Of a DNA stretch of 64,000 bases, positions 1-8,123 are shown one piece after another. Each line of letters starts with the position of its first letter. The stretch's first letter is position 1. The notes beneath the pieces were generated by a model, which searched no databases, was not told the origin of the DNA, and saw only the letters and a list, made by a program, of their open reading frames with translations. Origin of the DNA: Candidatus Woesearchaeota archaeon (GTDB taxonomy: Archaea; Nanoarchaeota; Nanoarchaeia; Woesearchaeales; JAGVZT01); the NCBI GenBank assembly GCA_017608295.1, contig JAFCGF010000006.1, positions 1 to 64,000 of the forward strand, written 5' to 3'. The position numbers and the translations under genes were made by a program.

Positions 1-1
1 A

Positions 2-100
2 AAGTATAAAAAACTGGAGGATTATCATGTAGCACCGGAAGTGAAAGGGATGAATGAAGACAAACAATCTGTCTTCAAGCATCCTTATGATTTCTCATAA
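2..100 (+). CDS. C-terminal end of an unidentified protein (partial)
   Basis: An open frame enters from the left edge and ends with TAA at 98-100, giving about 32 residues that end in KHPYDFS. The composition (many K, E, D) looks like a soluble protein tail. It converges on the fumarase operon, whose last stop is at 142. Too little is visible to name it. Confidence 0.45.
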   Translation, partial: KYKKLEDYHVAPEVKGMNEDKQSVFKHPYDFS

Positions 101-141
101 GAAACGGTCGTTTGATGGGTGTGTTCTGGATTGTTACTTCA

Positions 142-717
142 CTACTTCAGGAGCTTTTCATAGGCTTTGGTTGACTGTGCGAGGACATCGGAGTGCATGG
201 AGTTGCCATGGGTGTCCATGGTGACGATAGTGGGGAACTTTTCGACTTCAATGACCCACATCGCCTCGGGTGTGCCGAACTCTTCCAGCTTCATGACGGT
301 TTTTACTTCTTTGACCGACTTGGCCAGGATGGTGGCGAGGCCTCCGATTGCATGGAGATAGACGCAGCCGTGGTCCTTGCATGCCTTCAAAGTCTTGTCA
401 CCCATGCCCCCTTTGCCGATGACACCGCGAAGCTGGTAGCGTTTGATGACATCAGCTTCATACGGCTCCTCTCTGATAGAGGTGGTGGGGCCTGCTGCGA
501 CAAAAAGCCACTTATCCTTCAGCTTCTTGACAACAGGGCCGCAGTGGTAAATCATAGAGTTCTTGAGATATTCCTTGACCTCAGAAGCATCGTTCTCAAT
601 CAGATACTTGTGGGCAGCATCACGGCCAGTTATCATCACACCAGTGAGCGCAACTTCATCCCCCACTTTTAGATTGCGTATCTGCGCTTCAGTTGCTGGC
701 AGAGTGATCTCAATCAT
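142..717 (-). CDS. fumB: Class I fumarate hydratase, beta (C-terminal) subunit
   Basis: This is the beta subunit of the two-subunit, oxygen-sensitive [4Fe-4S] fumarase, which interconverts fumarate and malate. The 191-residue protein shows the family's FumC_C fold landmarks: ITLPA near the N-terminus, LTGVMITGRDAAH, a YHCGPV segment, the GKGGMG loop and HAIGGLA. The start is set at 717 because GGAGGTG lies six bases upstream; the frame also stays open to 741. It overlaps the alpha subunit stop by a few bases, so the two are translationally coupled. It is the last gene of the hdr-fumarate reductase operon, which suggests that fumarate made or used by the reductase is exchanged with malate. Confidence 0.95.
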   Translation of the reverse strand: MIEITLPATEAQIRNLKVGDEVALTGVMITGRDAAHKYLIENDASEVKEYLKNSMIYHCGPVVKKLKDKWLFVAAGPTTSIREEPYEADVIKRYQLRGVIGKGGMGDKTLKACKDHGCVYLHAIGGLATILAKSVKEVKTVMKLEEFGTPEAMWVIEVEKFPTIVTMDTHGNSMHSDVLAQSTKAYEKLLK

Positions 718-1609
718 AGGACACACCTCCATTGCCGTCAATAGCCATCGAGCCGCGCCTCGCAGCCCAGCAGAGATATGCGATGCTCACGAAGAAGCTG
801 GCAGGATGCCTGTGCTGAGCGCCCATCTTCACGCCAAGCACAGTGGTCTTTCCTCCAAAGCCCATGGGGCCGATGAGGAGAGTGTTTAACTCTTTGTGCA
901 ATTTCTCCTCAAGCTTGGCGAGGTCTGCGTTTTCATTGGTGTCGTCGAGGGTTCTGAATAGTTGCTCCTTGGCAAGCAGCATCGAGGCAGCCCGGTCAGG
1001 TCCACCTATCCCAACACCAACAATCCCTGGAGCGCACCCCTTGCCCTGGGCGTTGAACACAGCGTCAATAACGCAACGACGTACACCATCCAGATCCCTG
1101 CCAGCGTGAAGCCGGGAGTCAGGAAGCTTGTATTGGCAAGAAACATTTTCAGAACCCCCGCCCTTGAGCAGAAGCCGGAAGTGCAGCCCGGGATTGTCGG
1201 TCTCCTCAAAGTGGATGAACGGAGCGCCGATGCCGCAGTTGTTGCCGCTGTTCTTGCCAGTAAGAGAATCAACCGCATTCGGGCGGAGATAGGATTTCTC
1301 AGTCGCCTTAGCAGCAGCCATCCGGATAGCAGCAGCAAGCTCGCGCTGGGACCATTGCGAAGGATTGTAGTCCACGTACATGATAATTGAGCCAGTGTCC
1401 TGGCATACAGGAGTGGAGCATTCGCCTGCCTGCTTCACGTTCTCAAGCAGCAATGTAAGTGTGGACTGGGCAGCGCTGCCCCCCTTCTCAGAAGATGCTG
1501 CATCAGCTATTGCCTGTTTCACATCCTTGGGGATAGAGGTCGCTGTTCTTCGCAGCAGCTCCAGAAGATGCTGGGACAATTCCTCGACAGAGAGCGTTGC
1601 CATGGTCAT
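710..1609 (-). CDS. fumA: Class I fumarate hydratase, alpha (N-terminal) subunit
   Basis: This is the catalytic, iron-sulfur-binding half of class I fumarase (about 299 residues, normal for the split form). Candidate cluster ligands sit in STPVCQDTG near residue 68, in GNNCGIGAP and in GKGCAPGIVGVGIGG. The GPMGFGGKTTVLG and HRHPASFFVS motifs are typical. Start codons at 1609 and 1603 are both possible. The ATG at 1609 overlaps the TGA of the upstream flavoprotein gene (ATGA), showing coupling inside one operon. It acts with the downstream beta subunit. Confidence 0.95.
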   Translation of the reverse strand: MTMATLSVEELSQHLLELLRRTATSIPKDVKQAIADAASSEKGGSAAQSTLTLLLENVKQAGECSTPVCQDTGSIIMYVDYNPSQWSQRELAAAIRMAAAKATEKSYLRPNAVDSLTGKNSGNNCGIGAPFIHFEETDNPGLHFRLLLKGGGSENVSCQYKLPDSRLHAGRDLDGVRRCVIDAVFNAQGKGCAPGIVGVGIGGPDRAASMLLAKEQLFRTLDDTNENADLAKLEEKLHKELNTLLIGPMGFGGKTTVLGVKMGAQHRHPASFFVSIAYLCWAARRGSMAIDGNGGVSYD

Positions 1610-3258
1610 GGATAGTCTATGGCGCGTGAAAGCACTTCCCGTCCCCTGTACTCAGGCACAAGGATGGGGGCTTTCCTGTCAGTCTGCACTTTCGCGTCCT
1701 TCATCATCTTGGTGTACTTGTCAAGATGGGATAAAGTCAGTTTCCCAACGGAAGCCTTTGCAACATGCTTTGCAGCTGAGATGCCGGCACGCATCCCGAA
1801 CACATTGTAATCCAATAATGAATTGCCCATCAGCCTATTCTTGCCGTGCACACCGCCCTCACATTCACCAGCAGCGAAGAAGCCAGGCACGCCGGTAAAG
1901 GCATTAGCATCAATGAACATCCCGCCGTTCTGGTAGTGCAGGGTAGGGAACACAAGTATCGGGTCTTCCCTCATGTCAATGCCGAAGCGGTGCAGCATGC
2001 GGTACATCGCATCAAGGTTCTTCCTGATGGTGCCGGCGCCGTGAATCTCCTCAATCAGAGGTGAATCCAGCCACACGCCCCGCATGCCGGTAGGAGTCTC
2101 GATACCCTTTTCACGACCATAACATTCCCTGATGAATGCTGATGCCTCAACATCACGCGGCTCGAGAGGAAACACGAACTGCTCGCCGTTAATATTGACT
2201 GGCTGGGCTCCCATACTTCTAACCTTCTCAGTTATCAACAGCCCGACAATCGGCTCAGGATACGCAGCACCGGTTGGATGATACTGCACAGAATCCATGT
2301 CCACAAACGGAACTCCTGCGTGATATGCCATCACAAGCCCGTCAGCAGTCGCTCCATAGTGATTAGTGGTAGGGAAGTTCTGCACGTGCAGTCTGCCAAA
2401 GCCGCCGGTCGCCATGATAGTCGACTTCGTACGGATTACATAGTACTGCTTGGTCTCCATGTTATAGCACACAGCGCCAGCGACTTGGCCCTTGCTGTCC
2501 ATCAACAACTCAAGAGCAGGAGTGAACTCCAATACAGGAACCTCCTTGTTGCGGAACTCATCACGCAATACCCGTAGTATCTCCATGCCAGAGTAATCCT
2601 TTGCAGAGTGCATCCTCTTGCGGGAAGTGCCTCCGCCGTGCAGGACCTGATAATTCTTTCCTGTCCTGTCGTACAGCACGCCAAGCTCCTCGTGCCATTT
2701 GATGATTTTCGGACCATCAGAGACCAATGCCTCCACAAGCTCAGGATTGTTGGTGAAATGTCCGCCGCCCATGGCGTCCAAAAAATGAATTGCAGGATTG
2801 TCGTTCGGCTGGTCAGCAGCCTGTATTCCTCCCTGTGCCATCATTGAATTGGAGTCGCCGTGGCGAAGCTTGGTCACCATGAGTATTCGGTCAGGAGCGA
2901 CTCCTTCGCGGATAGCCCACAGTGCAGCGACAGTTCCGGCTCCGCCGCCGCCGATAATGAGTATATCAGTGTCATAGTCCACTTTCGATAGGTCAATATC
3001 CTTCGGGTTCAGCCCAGGATAGGCCTCAATCACATCAGCGAACTCTTGAGGTACAGGGTCGCCCTTATTGGGGCCAATACGAAGAGCACGTTTTCCTTCC
3101 TTCTTGTAGTCAGGGTGAAACTCATCGAGAACTTTTTTTCGCTCATCAAGGGACATCGATTTGTAGGTTTCCTTTACTCTCTTCGGCCGTGTCTTCACGA
3201 CATTTTCAATAGATTCCCTCATGGATGCTGGATAACCGCCTTTCATCTCATCTGCCAT
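1606..3258 (-). CDS. tfrA: Fumarate reductase / succinate dehydrogenase flavoprotein subunit (TfrA-like)
   Basis: This is an FAD-containing catalytic subunit of the fumarate reductase/succinate dehydrogenase family, 550 residues, close to the methanogen thiol:fumarate reductase TfrA in length. A dinucleotide fold DILIIGGGGAG is near residue 100. It is followed by the substrate/FAD region MMAQGGIQA, the HGGGTSRKR active-site stretch and a C-terminal GECEGGVHGKNRLMGNSL motif. There is no Tat or Sec signal, so it should be cytoplasmic. It lies directly after the iron-sulfur subunit gene and before fumarase, with hdrABC upstream. This suggests that electrons reach the flavin from the Hdr complex. 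No membrane anchor subunit is present. Confidence 0.93.
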   Translation of the reverse strand: MADEMKGGYPASMRESIENVVKTRPKRVKETYKSMSLDERKKVLDEFHPDYKKEGKRALRIGPNKGDPVPQEFADVIEAYPGLNPKDIDLSKVDYDTDILIIGGGGAGTVAALWAIREGVAPDRILMVTKLRHGDSNSMMAQGGIQAADQPNDNPAIHFLDAMGGGHFTNNPELVEALVSDGPKIIKWHEELGVLYDRTGKNYQVLHGGGTSRKRMHSAKDYSGMEILRVLRDEFRNKEVPVLEFTPALELLMDSKGQVAGAVCYNMETKQYYVIRTKSTIMATGGFGRLHVQNFPTTNHYGATADGLVMAYHAGVPFVDMDSVQYHPTGAAYPEPIVGLLITEKVRSMGAQPVNINGEQFVFPLEPRDVEASAFIRECYGREKGIETPTGMRGVWLDSPLIEEIHGAGTIRKNLDAMYRMLHRFGIDMREDPILVFPTLHYQNGGMFIDANAFTGVPGFFAAGECEGGVHGKNRLMGNSLLDYNVFGMRAGISAAKHVAKASVGKLTLSHLDKYTKMMKDAKVQTDRKAPILVPEYRGREVLSRAIDYP

Positions 3259-3260
3259 AT

Positions 3261-4001
3261 TCAGCCCTCCTTCTTCCGGTCAGTGTATTTTTTCTTCAGC
3301 TGCTTAAGGTTCATCTTCTTCATCGCCGCGATATCCTTGACGTACTTCCCCTTTTCCAGCTCCGTGATACGTACCTTGACAAATTCAGAGTCAGGTACGA
3401 TGTACTTGCTCGTCAGCCTGCGAGCCAGCTGAGCCATGTGGTAGTGCTGAATCTCGGCTGGGCAGCGCGCAGTGCACAGCCCGCATTGGATGCAGTCGAA
3501 GCTCAATTTGGTAGTCAATTCATAATCGCCGCGGAGACCAGCCTGGATGTATTCCATGACTTCAAGCTCCTGCGGACAGGCCTTGGTGCAGGTGTTGCAC
3601 GAGACGCACCGCGCAATCTCAGGATACAGGGCCACAAGGGTGTTCTTCTCGGCTTTTGTTTCCTCGATTTCAAATGCAGCCCGATTCGCTGGAGTTGTTG
3701 GCAGCTGCGCCAGGAACATCCCATCCTCGGCAGTTGCCTGGCACGCAAGTGCAGTATAGAACTTGTAGTCGTCTTTCATTCGATATATTGTGGCGCAGGC
3801 GCCGCAGAAGCCTGCTCTGCAGCCGACGCCCCGCACGAGCTGGTAGCCGGCATATTCCATGGCTTTCATTATGGTGAGGCCGCGCGGAACCTCGTGTTCC
3901 TTGCCCATGATAGAGACTGTTATCATCTCCACCTTGGGCTCGTCAGTCTTCTCTTCTTTTTTTTCCATCATCACTTCCTCAGTCACAGCTTCTTCAGGCA
4001 T
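3261..4001 (-). CDS. tfrB: Fumarate reductase iron-sulfur subunit (SdhB / N-terminal TfrB type)
   Basis: The 246-residue protein starts with an acidic 25-residue stretch. A plant-type [2Fe-2S] ferredoxin domain follows (GCRAGFCGACATIYR), then two four-cysteine motifs, CVSCNTCTKACP and CIQCGLCTARCP. This is the electron wire of fumarate reductase. In Methanobacterium-type TfrB the same domains are fused to a C-terminal CCG (HdrB-like) module. Here the CCG protein is a separate gene immediately upstream. The final lysine-rich tail is not typical. GGGGTGA precedes the ATG at 4001. It probably bridges HdrB and the flavoprotein. Confidence 0.92.
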   Translation of the reverse strand: MPEEAVTEEVMMEKKEEKTDEPKVEMITVSIMGKEHEVPRGLTIMKAMEYAGYQLVRGVGCRAGFCGACATIYRMKDDYKFYTALACQATAEDGMFLAQLPTTPANRAAFEIEETKAEKNTLVALYPEIARCVSCNTCTKACPQELEVMEYIQAGLRGDYELTTKLSFDCIQCGLCTARCPAEIQHYHMAQLARRLTSKYIVPDSEFVKVRITELEKGKYVKDIAAMKKMNLKQLKKKYTDRKKEG

Positions 4002-4007
4002 CGCAAG

Positions 4008-4895
4008 TCACCCCTTGGTTTTTGTCAACAATTTTTTCGATAAGAGCAATGGCTTTGCGTCCACAGCATTTCCGCCAAGCCCTAAGGCGGATTCCTCAGC
4101 TCCAAGCGCCAATGCCAGTAGTTGTGTAAAGTACACCACAGGCATCTCCTTGAAATCAGGGTGCAGTTTTTTTATCACCTGTTGCCTGTTGTCAAGATTG
4201 AAAGCGCACAGTGGGCACGTCGTTATGATGATTTCAGCGCCGTTCTCCCTCGCACGATTAAGAATGGTGTGACACAGCTCAGCAGAGCTTTCCTTATCTG
4301 TAACGCTCTGGTAGGAGCCGCAGCATAGCTTGGTATAAGGAGTATCAATGACATCAGCTCCCATCGCTTTTATCAGGTCACCCATGATGGTTGGTGACTC
4401 AGGGTCATCAATGCCGATTTCCTCCGGCCTGAGAATGACGCAGCCATAATATGGGGACACTTTCAGGTCTTTGAGCTTCTTCTTGACCTTTTTCTTTATC
4501 TTGCCCCATCCCATGTCACGAAGAATCTCAAGGTAATGCTTTACCTCTACACCGCCAGTGTATTCATTTTCGCGGTCCATGAAGTCATTCATGGTCTTGA
4601 GCTTGTCAGGATTCTCCTTGACAAGCTGATTCGACCTTTTCAGCGTGTGGTAGCACATAGAGCACAAGGTCACCACTTCTTTCTGACCTATGTCCTGCAC
4701 GCGAATCAGGTTTCGTACAGGGGCGAGATGCCTCATGAGGTCATCTGAAGTAAGAGATGAGACAACGCCGCAGCAGTTCCATCTCTCAAATTCCTGGAAC
4801 TCAATGCCCAGCGCCTTTGCAGAGGTGAGGGCAGAGTCCTCGAAGTTCTTTGCGTGTGTCTTGAGCGTGCATCCTGGATAGTATGGGATTTTCAT
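4008..4895 (-). CDS. hdrB: CCG-domain protein, heterodisulfide reductase subunit B-like
   Basis: The 295-residue protein carries two complete CCG signatures. The first is the cysteine in YPGC, then WNCCGV, then CSMC. The second is YYGC, KLCCGS and CPLC. In HdrB each signature binds a non-cubane [4Fe-4S] cluster that reduces disulfides. The same domain occurs at the C-terminus of TfrB and in SdhE. It sits between hdrC and the iron-sulfur subunit, so it could be the genuine HdrB, the split C-terminal half of TfrB, or both. No genes for coenzyme M or B synthesis are in the window, so the natural disulfide, if any, is unknown. Confidence 0.9.
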   Translation of the reverse strand: MKIPYYPGCTLKTHAKNFEDSALTSAKALGIEFQEFERWNCCGVVSSLTSDDLMRHLAPVRNLIRVQDIGQKEVVTLCSMCYHTLKRSNQLVKENPDKLKTMNDFMDRENEYTGGVEVKHYLEILRDMGWGKIKKKVKKKLKDLKVSPYYGCVILRPEEIGIDDPESPTIMGDLIKAMGADVIDTPYTKLCCGSYQSVTDKESSAELCHTILNRARENGAEIIITTCPLCAFNLDNRQQVIKKLHPDFKEMPVVYFTQLLALALGAEESALGLGGNAVDAKPLLLSKKLLTKTKG

Positions 4896-4901
4896 TTGGC
4901 A

Positions 4902-5309
4902 TCAACTCACAAACTTGCGGAACGCGCTCACAAGCGCAATCTGAGGAAGCTCCTCGAGTTCCTCCTTTGTCATCTCCTTGATGCTGAGGAAATCAATGGA
5001 TTTCCGCAGCTTTATCTGCCGCAAAGCCTCGGCGATTTTTGCGACATCAAGGTTTCGCGGGCACCGGGCTGTGCAGGTGAAGCACGCGGCGCAAATCCAC
5101 ATAGTCTTGGTGTCAAGAACCCGCTCATCCCCGACAGTGGCCATGCGCACCATCTCAGCAGGGGTGATGTCCATGTCGTCCACCATGGGACAGCTTCCTG
5201 AGCAGGTCGCGCACTGCTCACAGAGAGTCACGGCGATTCCACTCAGTTCAGCAACTCTGTCTGAGAACGCGACGCTGTCAGATGATAAAATAAGCTTTTC
5301 TGCCATCAT
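4902..5309 (-). CDS. hdrC: Heterodisulfide reductase subunit C-like ferredoxin
   Basis: This small electron-transfer protein (135 residues) has two classical cluster motifs, CEQCATCSGSCP near residue 32 and CAACFTCTARCP near residue 74, separated by the usual helical spacer. HdrC carries electrons from HdrA to HdrB. The gene overlaps the end of hdrA by four bases (start 5309, hdrA stop at 5306) and is followed closely by hdrB. The order hdrA-hdrC-hdrB is therefore intact. A second in-frame ATG lies one codon after the first. Confidence 0.92.
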   Translation of the reverse strand: MMAEKLILSSDSVAFSDRVAELSGIAVTLCEQCATCSGSCPMVDDMDITPAEMVRMATVGDERVLDTKTMWICAACFTCTARCPRNLDVAKIAEALRQIKLRKSIDFLSIKEMTKEELEELPQIALVSAFRKFVS

Positions 5310-7705
5310 TTACCACCTCCTTTCAAGGGATCTCCAATCTTGCCACGGGCATCATCTCCAATGGCGCTCTTGTCGATAACTGTGGCAATCTTGTTCATCT
5401 CTGTGACAAATGGCTCAATCATTGTTGTCGAGAACGCGGAGAACGCAACCCGCTTGTCATCAATGCCTGCCTTTTTCAATACTCCCTGGGCTTTCTTCAC
5501 GCTGTCAGCCACGACATCAAGGCTGTGCGCATACGGTGAAGTTTCCTTCTCACAATCAGCAACATATACGCCATCAGCTCCGAGCTTGAAGGCCTCCACA
5601 ATCAATCGCGAAGTTATTCTGCTTCCCGAGGGCACGGGAATGATGAAGGTGTTCGTTGGATAATCCTTCTTCTTCATCCCTACAGTATCTGCAAGCCTGT
5701 ATGAGGCAGTGGTGTCTGCGAACACAATAATCCGCTTCTCATCCTTGCCTTTCTCTGCAAGGGCTGCCTTGACCTGGTCTACCATCATGGTGTTTGTTGC
5801 GCCAGCCAGGTCCAGGGCATTTGTTGGGCATACTGCAAGGCACGAACCGCATCCAAGGCAGAGAGCAGCATTGACCTCCGCCTTGCCTGTCTTGTCATTG
5901 AAGGTAATCGCATCAGCAGGGCACACAGTCAAACATGCTTTTGTCCCATTACACATGTCCTTATGCACATACGCAACCGTGGGCTCAATTTCATATTCGC
6001 CCGCGAACATCGCTGCAGCTGCACGTGAGGCAGCTGCTCCTGCCTGCGCCACAGTGTCGGGAATATCCTTCGGCCCCTGCGAGCAGCCAGCGATGAATAC
6101 TCCCTCAACATTCGTGTCTACTGGCTTGAACTTTGGATGCGCTTCCTGCAGGAACCCATCGGGACTCTTCGCGAGTTTGAGTAACTCTGCAATCTTCTTC
6201 CCCCCTTTGCTCAGGTCCATGCCTGCTGACAGCACGACAAGGTCGAACTCGGACTCAATCATCTTTCGTGAGAGCGTGTCCTCGACTTTGAGGGTGACTT
6301 TCTTCGTGATAGGGTCTTCAAAGGCCTCGCCCACACGGCCGCGGATATACCTGATGCCGCTGTTCATCGCCCGCTTGTAGTATTCCTCATATCCCTTTCC
6401 GAATGCTCGGAGGTCAGTGTAGAAGACATAAATCTCCTTGGTAGGATCAGCGTGTTTCGTCAATTGCGCTAATTTAGTGGCGTACATACAGCACACGCGA
6501 GAGCAGTACTCTCTGTTGACTTTCTCGTCACGGGAGCCCACACACTGGATAAACGCAATCCGTTTCTTCTTGTCGATGCCCTTCAATGGCTCCTTTGCCA
6601 TCTTGTCGACAATAATCTCCATCTCAAGGCCATTCACGACGTTCTCGAACTTGCCGTAGCCATACACTGTCTTCTCCCGACAGTCAAAGAGATCATAGCC
6701 AGTCGCGACAACGATTGTATCTGTCGTTATCTTCTTCTCCTCTGGCTTCTGGTCGAACTTGATGTACTTCTCAGGGCACACTTCTTCACACTTCCTGCAG
6801 CTGCCGTCCTTGAAATACAGGCAGTTCTCCTTGTCGATGATGTATTTGTAGGGAATCGCGAGGCTCGAGGGGATATAGATTGCCTTCCGCTTCGTCAGGC
6901 CCATCTCAAACTGGTTAGGAACCTCAACAGGGCACACATCTTTGCACTTGTCGCACCCGAGACAGGCGTCAGTGTCAGCATCTGTCTTGATGAATCTGGG
7001 ATTCTCATCCATCATCACGTCGAAGTGCAGCCTATGGCCTGAGATGCCTTTTATTTCAGAATTGGTATGTACAGTGACGTTTTTGTGGGAGGCAACGTCA
7101 GACATCTTCGGCGCAAGGATGCACGCTGCGCAGTCCTCTGTTGGAAATGTCTTAGTGAGCAGAGCCATCTTTCCCCCGATAGTGGGCTCTTTCTCGATGA
7201 CATGCACCTCACACCCAAGGTCCCCTAAATCAAGGGCAGCCTGGATACCCGCGACTCCCCCGCCAATAACAGTCACGGTCTTGCCAATCTTCATCTTCTT
7301 CTTTTTGAGGGCTTTTGCCTGCCGTATTCTGGCAAGTGAGATGTTCAGCAGGACCTTTGCCTTCTGCGTATTGGTTTCAATGGTTTGCTGACCATGAGGC
7401 CATGAGACCTGTTCCCTGAAGTTCACCATCTCGGCATAATAGGGGCTCAGCCCCTCCAGGGTCACGACTTTCTTGAATGTCTTCAGGTGGAAGTTAGGTG
7501 AGCAGGCAGCTACAACAACCCTGTCCAGCTTATGCTCTTTGATATCATCCCGTATCATCTTCTGGCCCTGGCCTGAGCACATGTTCTTGAATTCCTTGGC
7601 CAAGGCGACATCAGGCTGATTTGCAGCGAAAGCAACCACATCAGTGACATCTACTGCTTTAGCAATGTTAGTACCACAATGACAGACATAGACTCCGATT
7701 TTCAT
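5306..7705 (-). CDS. hdrA: Heterodisulfide reductase subunit A with a C-terminal MvhD-like domain
   Basis: HdrA holds the FAD at which electrons are bifurcated. Visible in order are the N-terminal cluster domain (CHCGTN, VAACSPNFH), an FAD-binding GGGVAGIQAA near residue 150, the HdrA signature FPTEDCAAC, insertion ferredoxin motifs (CLGCDKCKDVCP, and CRKCEEVCP) and CSRVCCMYA. A C-terminal pair of ferredoxin motifs is at about residues 590-630. At 799 residues it is longer than usual: the last 150 residues resemble MvhD but lack nearly all of its cysteines. In the first C-terminal ferredoxin motif the second cysteine is threonine (CNGTKACLTVCP). It is the first gene of the seven-gene operon leading to fumarase. 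Confidence 0.94.
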   Translation of the reverse strand: MKIGVYVCHCGTNIAKAVDVTDVVAFAANQPDVALAKEFKNMCSGQGQKMIRDDIKEHKLDRVVVAACSPNFHLKTFKKVVTLEGLSPYYAEMVNFREQVSWPHGQQTIETNTQKAKVLLNISLARIRQAKALKKKKMKIGKTVTVIGGGVAGIQAALDLGDLGCEVHVIEKEPTIGGKMALLTKTFPTEDCAACILAPKMSDVASHKNVTVHTNSEIKGISGHRLHFDVMMDENPRFIKTDADTDACLGCDKCKDVCPVEVPNQFEMGLTKRKAIYIPSSLAIPYKYIIDKENCLYFKDGSCRKCEEVCPEKYIKFDQKPEEKKITTDTIVVATGYDLFDCREKTVYGYGKFENVVNGLEMEIIVDKMAKEPLKGIDKKKRIAFIQCVGSRDEKVNREYCSRVCCMYATKLAQLTKHADPTKEIYVFYTDLRAFGKGYEEYYKRAMNSGIRYIRGRVGEAFEDPITKKVTLKVEDTLSRKMIESEFDLVVLSAGMDLSKGGKKIAELLKLAKSPDGFLQEAHPKFKPVDTNVEGVFIAGCSQGPKDIPDTVAQAGAAASRAAAAMFAGEYEIEPTVAYVHKDMCNGTKACLTVCPADAITFNDKTGKAEVNAALCLGCGSCLAVCPTNALDLAGATNTMMVDQVKAALAEKGKDEKRIIVFADTTASYRLADTVGMKKKDYPTNTFIIPVPSGSRITSRLIVEAFKLGADGVYVADCEKETSPYAHSLDVVADSVKKAQGVLKKAGIDDKRVAFSAFSTTMIEPFVTEMNKIATVIDKSAIGDDARGKIGDPLKGGGK

Positions 7706-7868
7706 GATGATTTCCCCACCCTTTGGAGTGGTTATCCACTTCGTGGTGTGCTTATATAAACTTTTCCTCTTTGAATTTTTCCGTTATACCTTGTCAATAG
7801 TTAATAAATAATTATTTAAAGAATCCAAATCCTTTCTGCACTCCTTAATTTCGAATGGAGTGAGTAAA
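7706..7868 (+). promoter_or_regulatory. Divergent promoter region between the hdrA-fumarase and hypA-mvh operons
   Basis: The 163 bases between the divergent starts hold two archaeal promoter cores. On the minus strand TTTATATA (7753-7760) lies about 48 bases before hdrA. On the plus strand TATTTAAAG (7813-7821) lies about 48 bases before the HypA-like start, which has GGAG at 7857-7860. No clear operator palindrome was seen. The shared region makes joint regulation of the fumarate and hydrogenase operons plausible. Confidence 0.6.
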
Positions 7869-8114
7869 ATGCATGAGGTTGGCATTATAGATGAGATGGT
7901 TCATGAGCTTCTGCATCGTGTAGAAGCCATGAGTGGCGACAATAAAGTATTGAAAGTCTATGTTAAGCTCGGGAAGGACAGCCACCTCACTGAAGAGAGT
8001 TTCTGCATGCTCTTTGAGAGCATGGCAAATGGTACAGCCCTTGAGGGGGTTGAGATTGACATCACACTTGTAGATGGTGGAGCAGTAACCATCGATACGC
8101 TTGAAGTGGAATGA
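7869..8114 (+). CDS. HypA-like protein lacking the zinc domain
   Basis: The protein begins MHEVGIIDEM, the nickel-binding start of HypA (the N-terminal Met-His-Glu is essential in the family). The start is placed at ATG 7869, not the upstream in-frame GTG 7860, because of this motif and a GGAG eight bases upstream. It keeps the HypA fold to its final IDTLEVE strand but is only 81 residues against about 110-140. The two CxxC pairs that bind structural zinc are absent: the only cysteine is in SFCMLF. HypA delivers nickel to NiFe hydrogenase. It heads the operon for a second hdrA and the Mvh hydrogenase. It may be a reduced nickel chaperone or a regulator derived from one. Confidence 0.75.
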   Translation: MHEVGIIDEMVHELLHRVEAMSGDNKVLKVYVKLGKDSHLTEESFCMLFESMANGTALEGVEIDITLVDGGAVTIDTLEVE

Positions 8115-8123
8115 GGTAAAACC

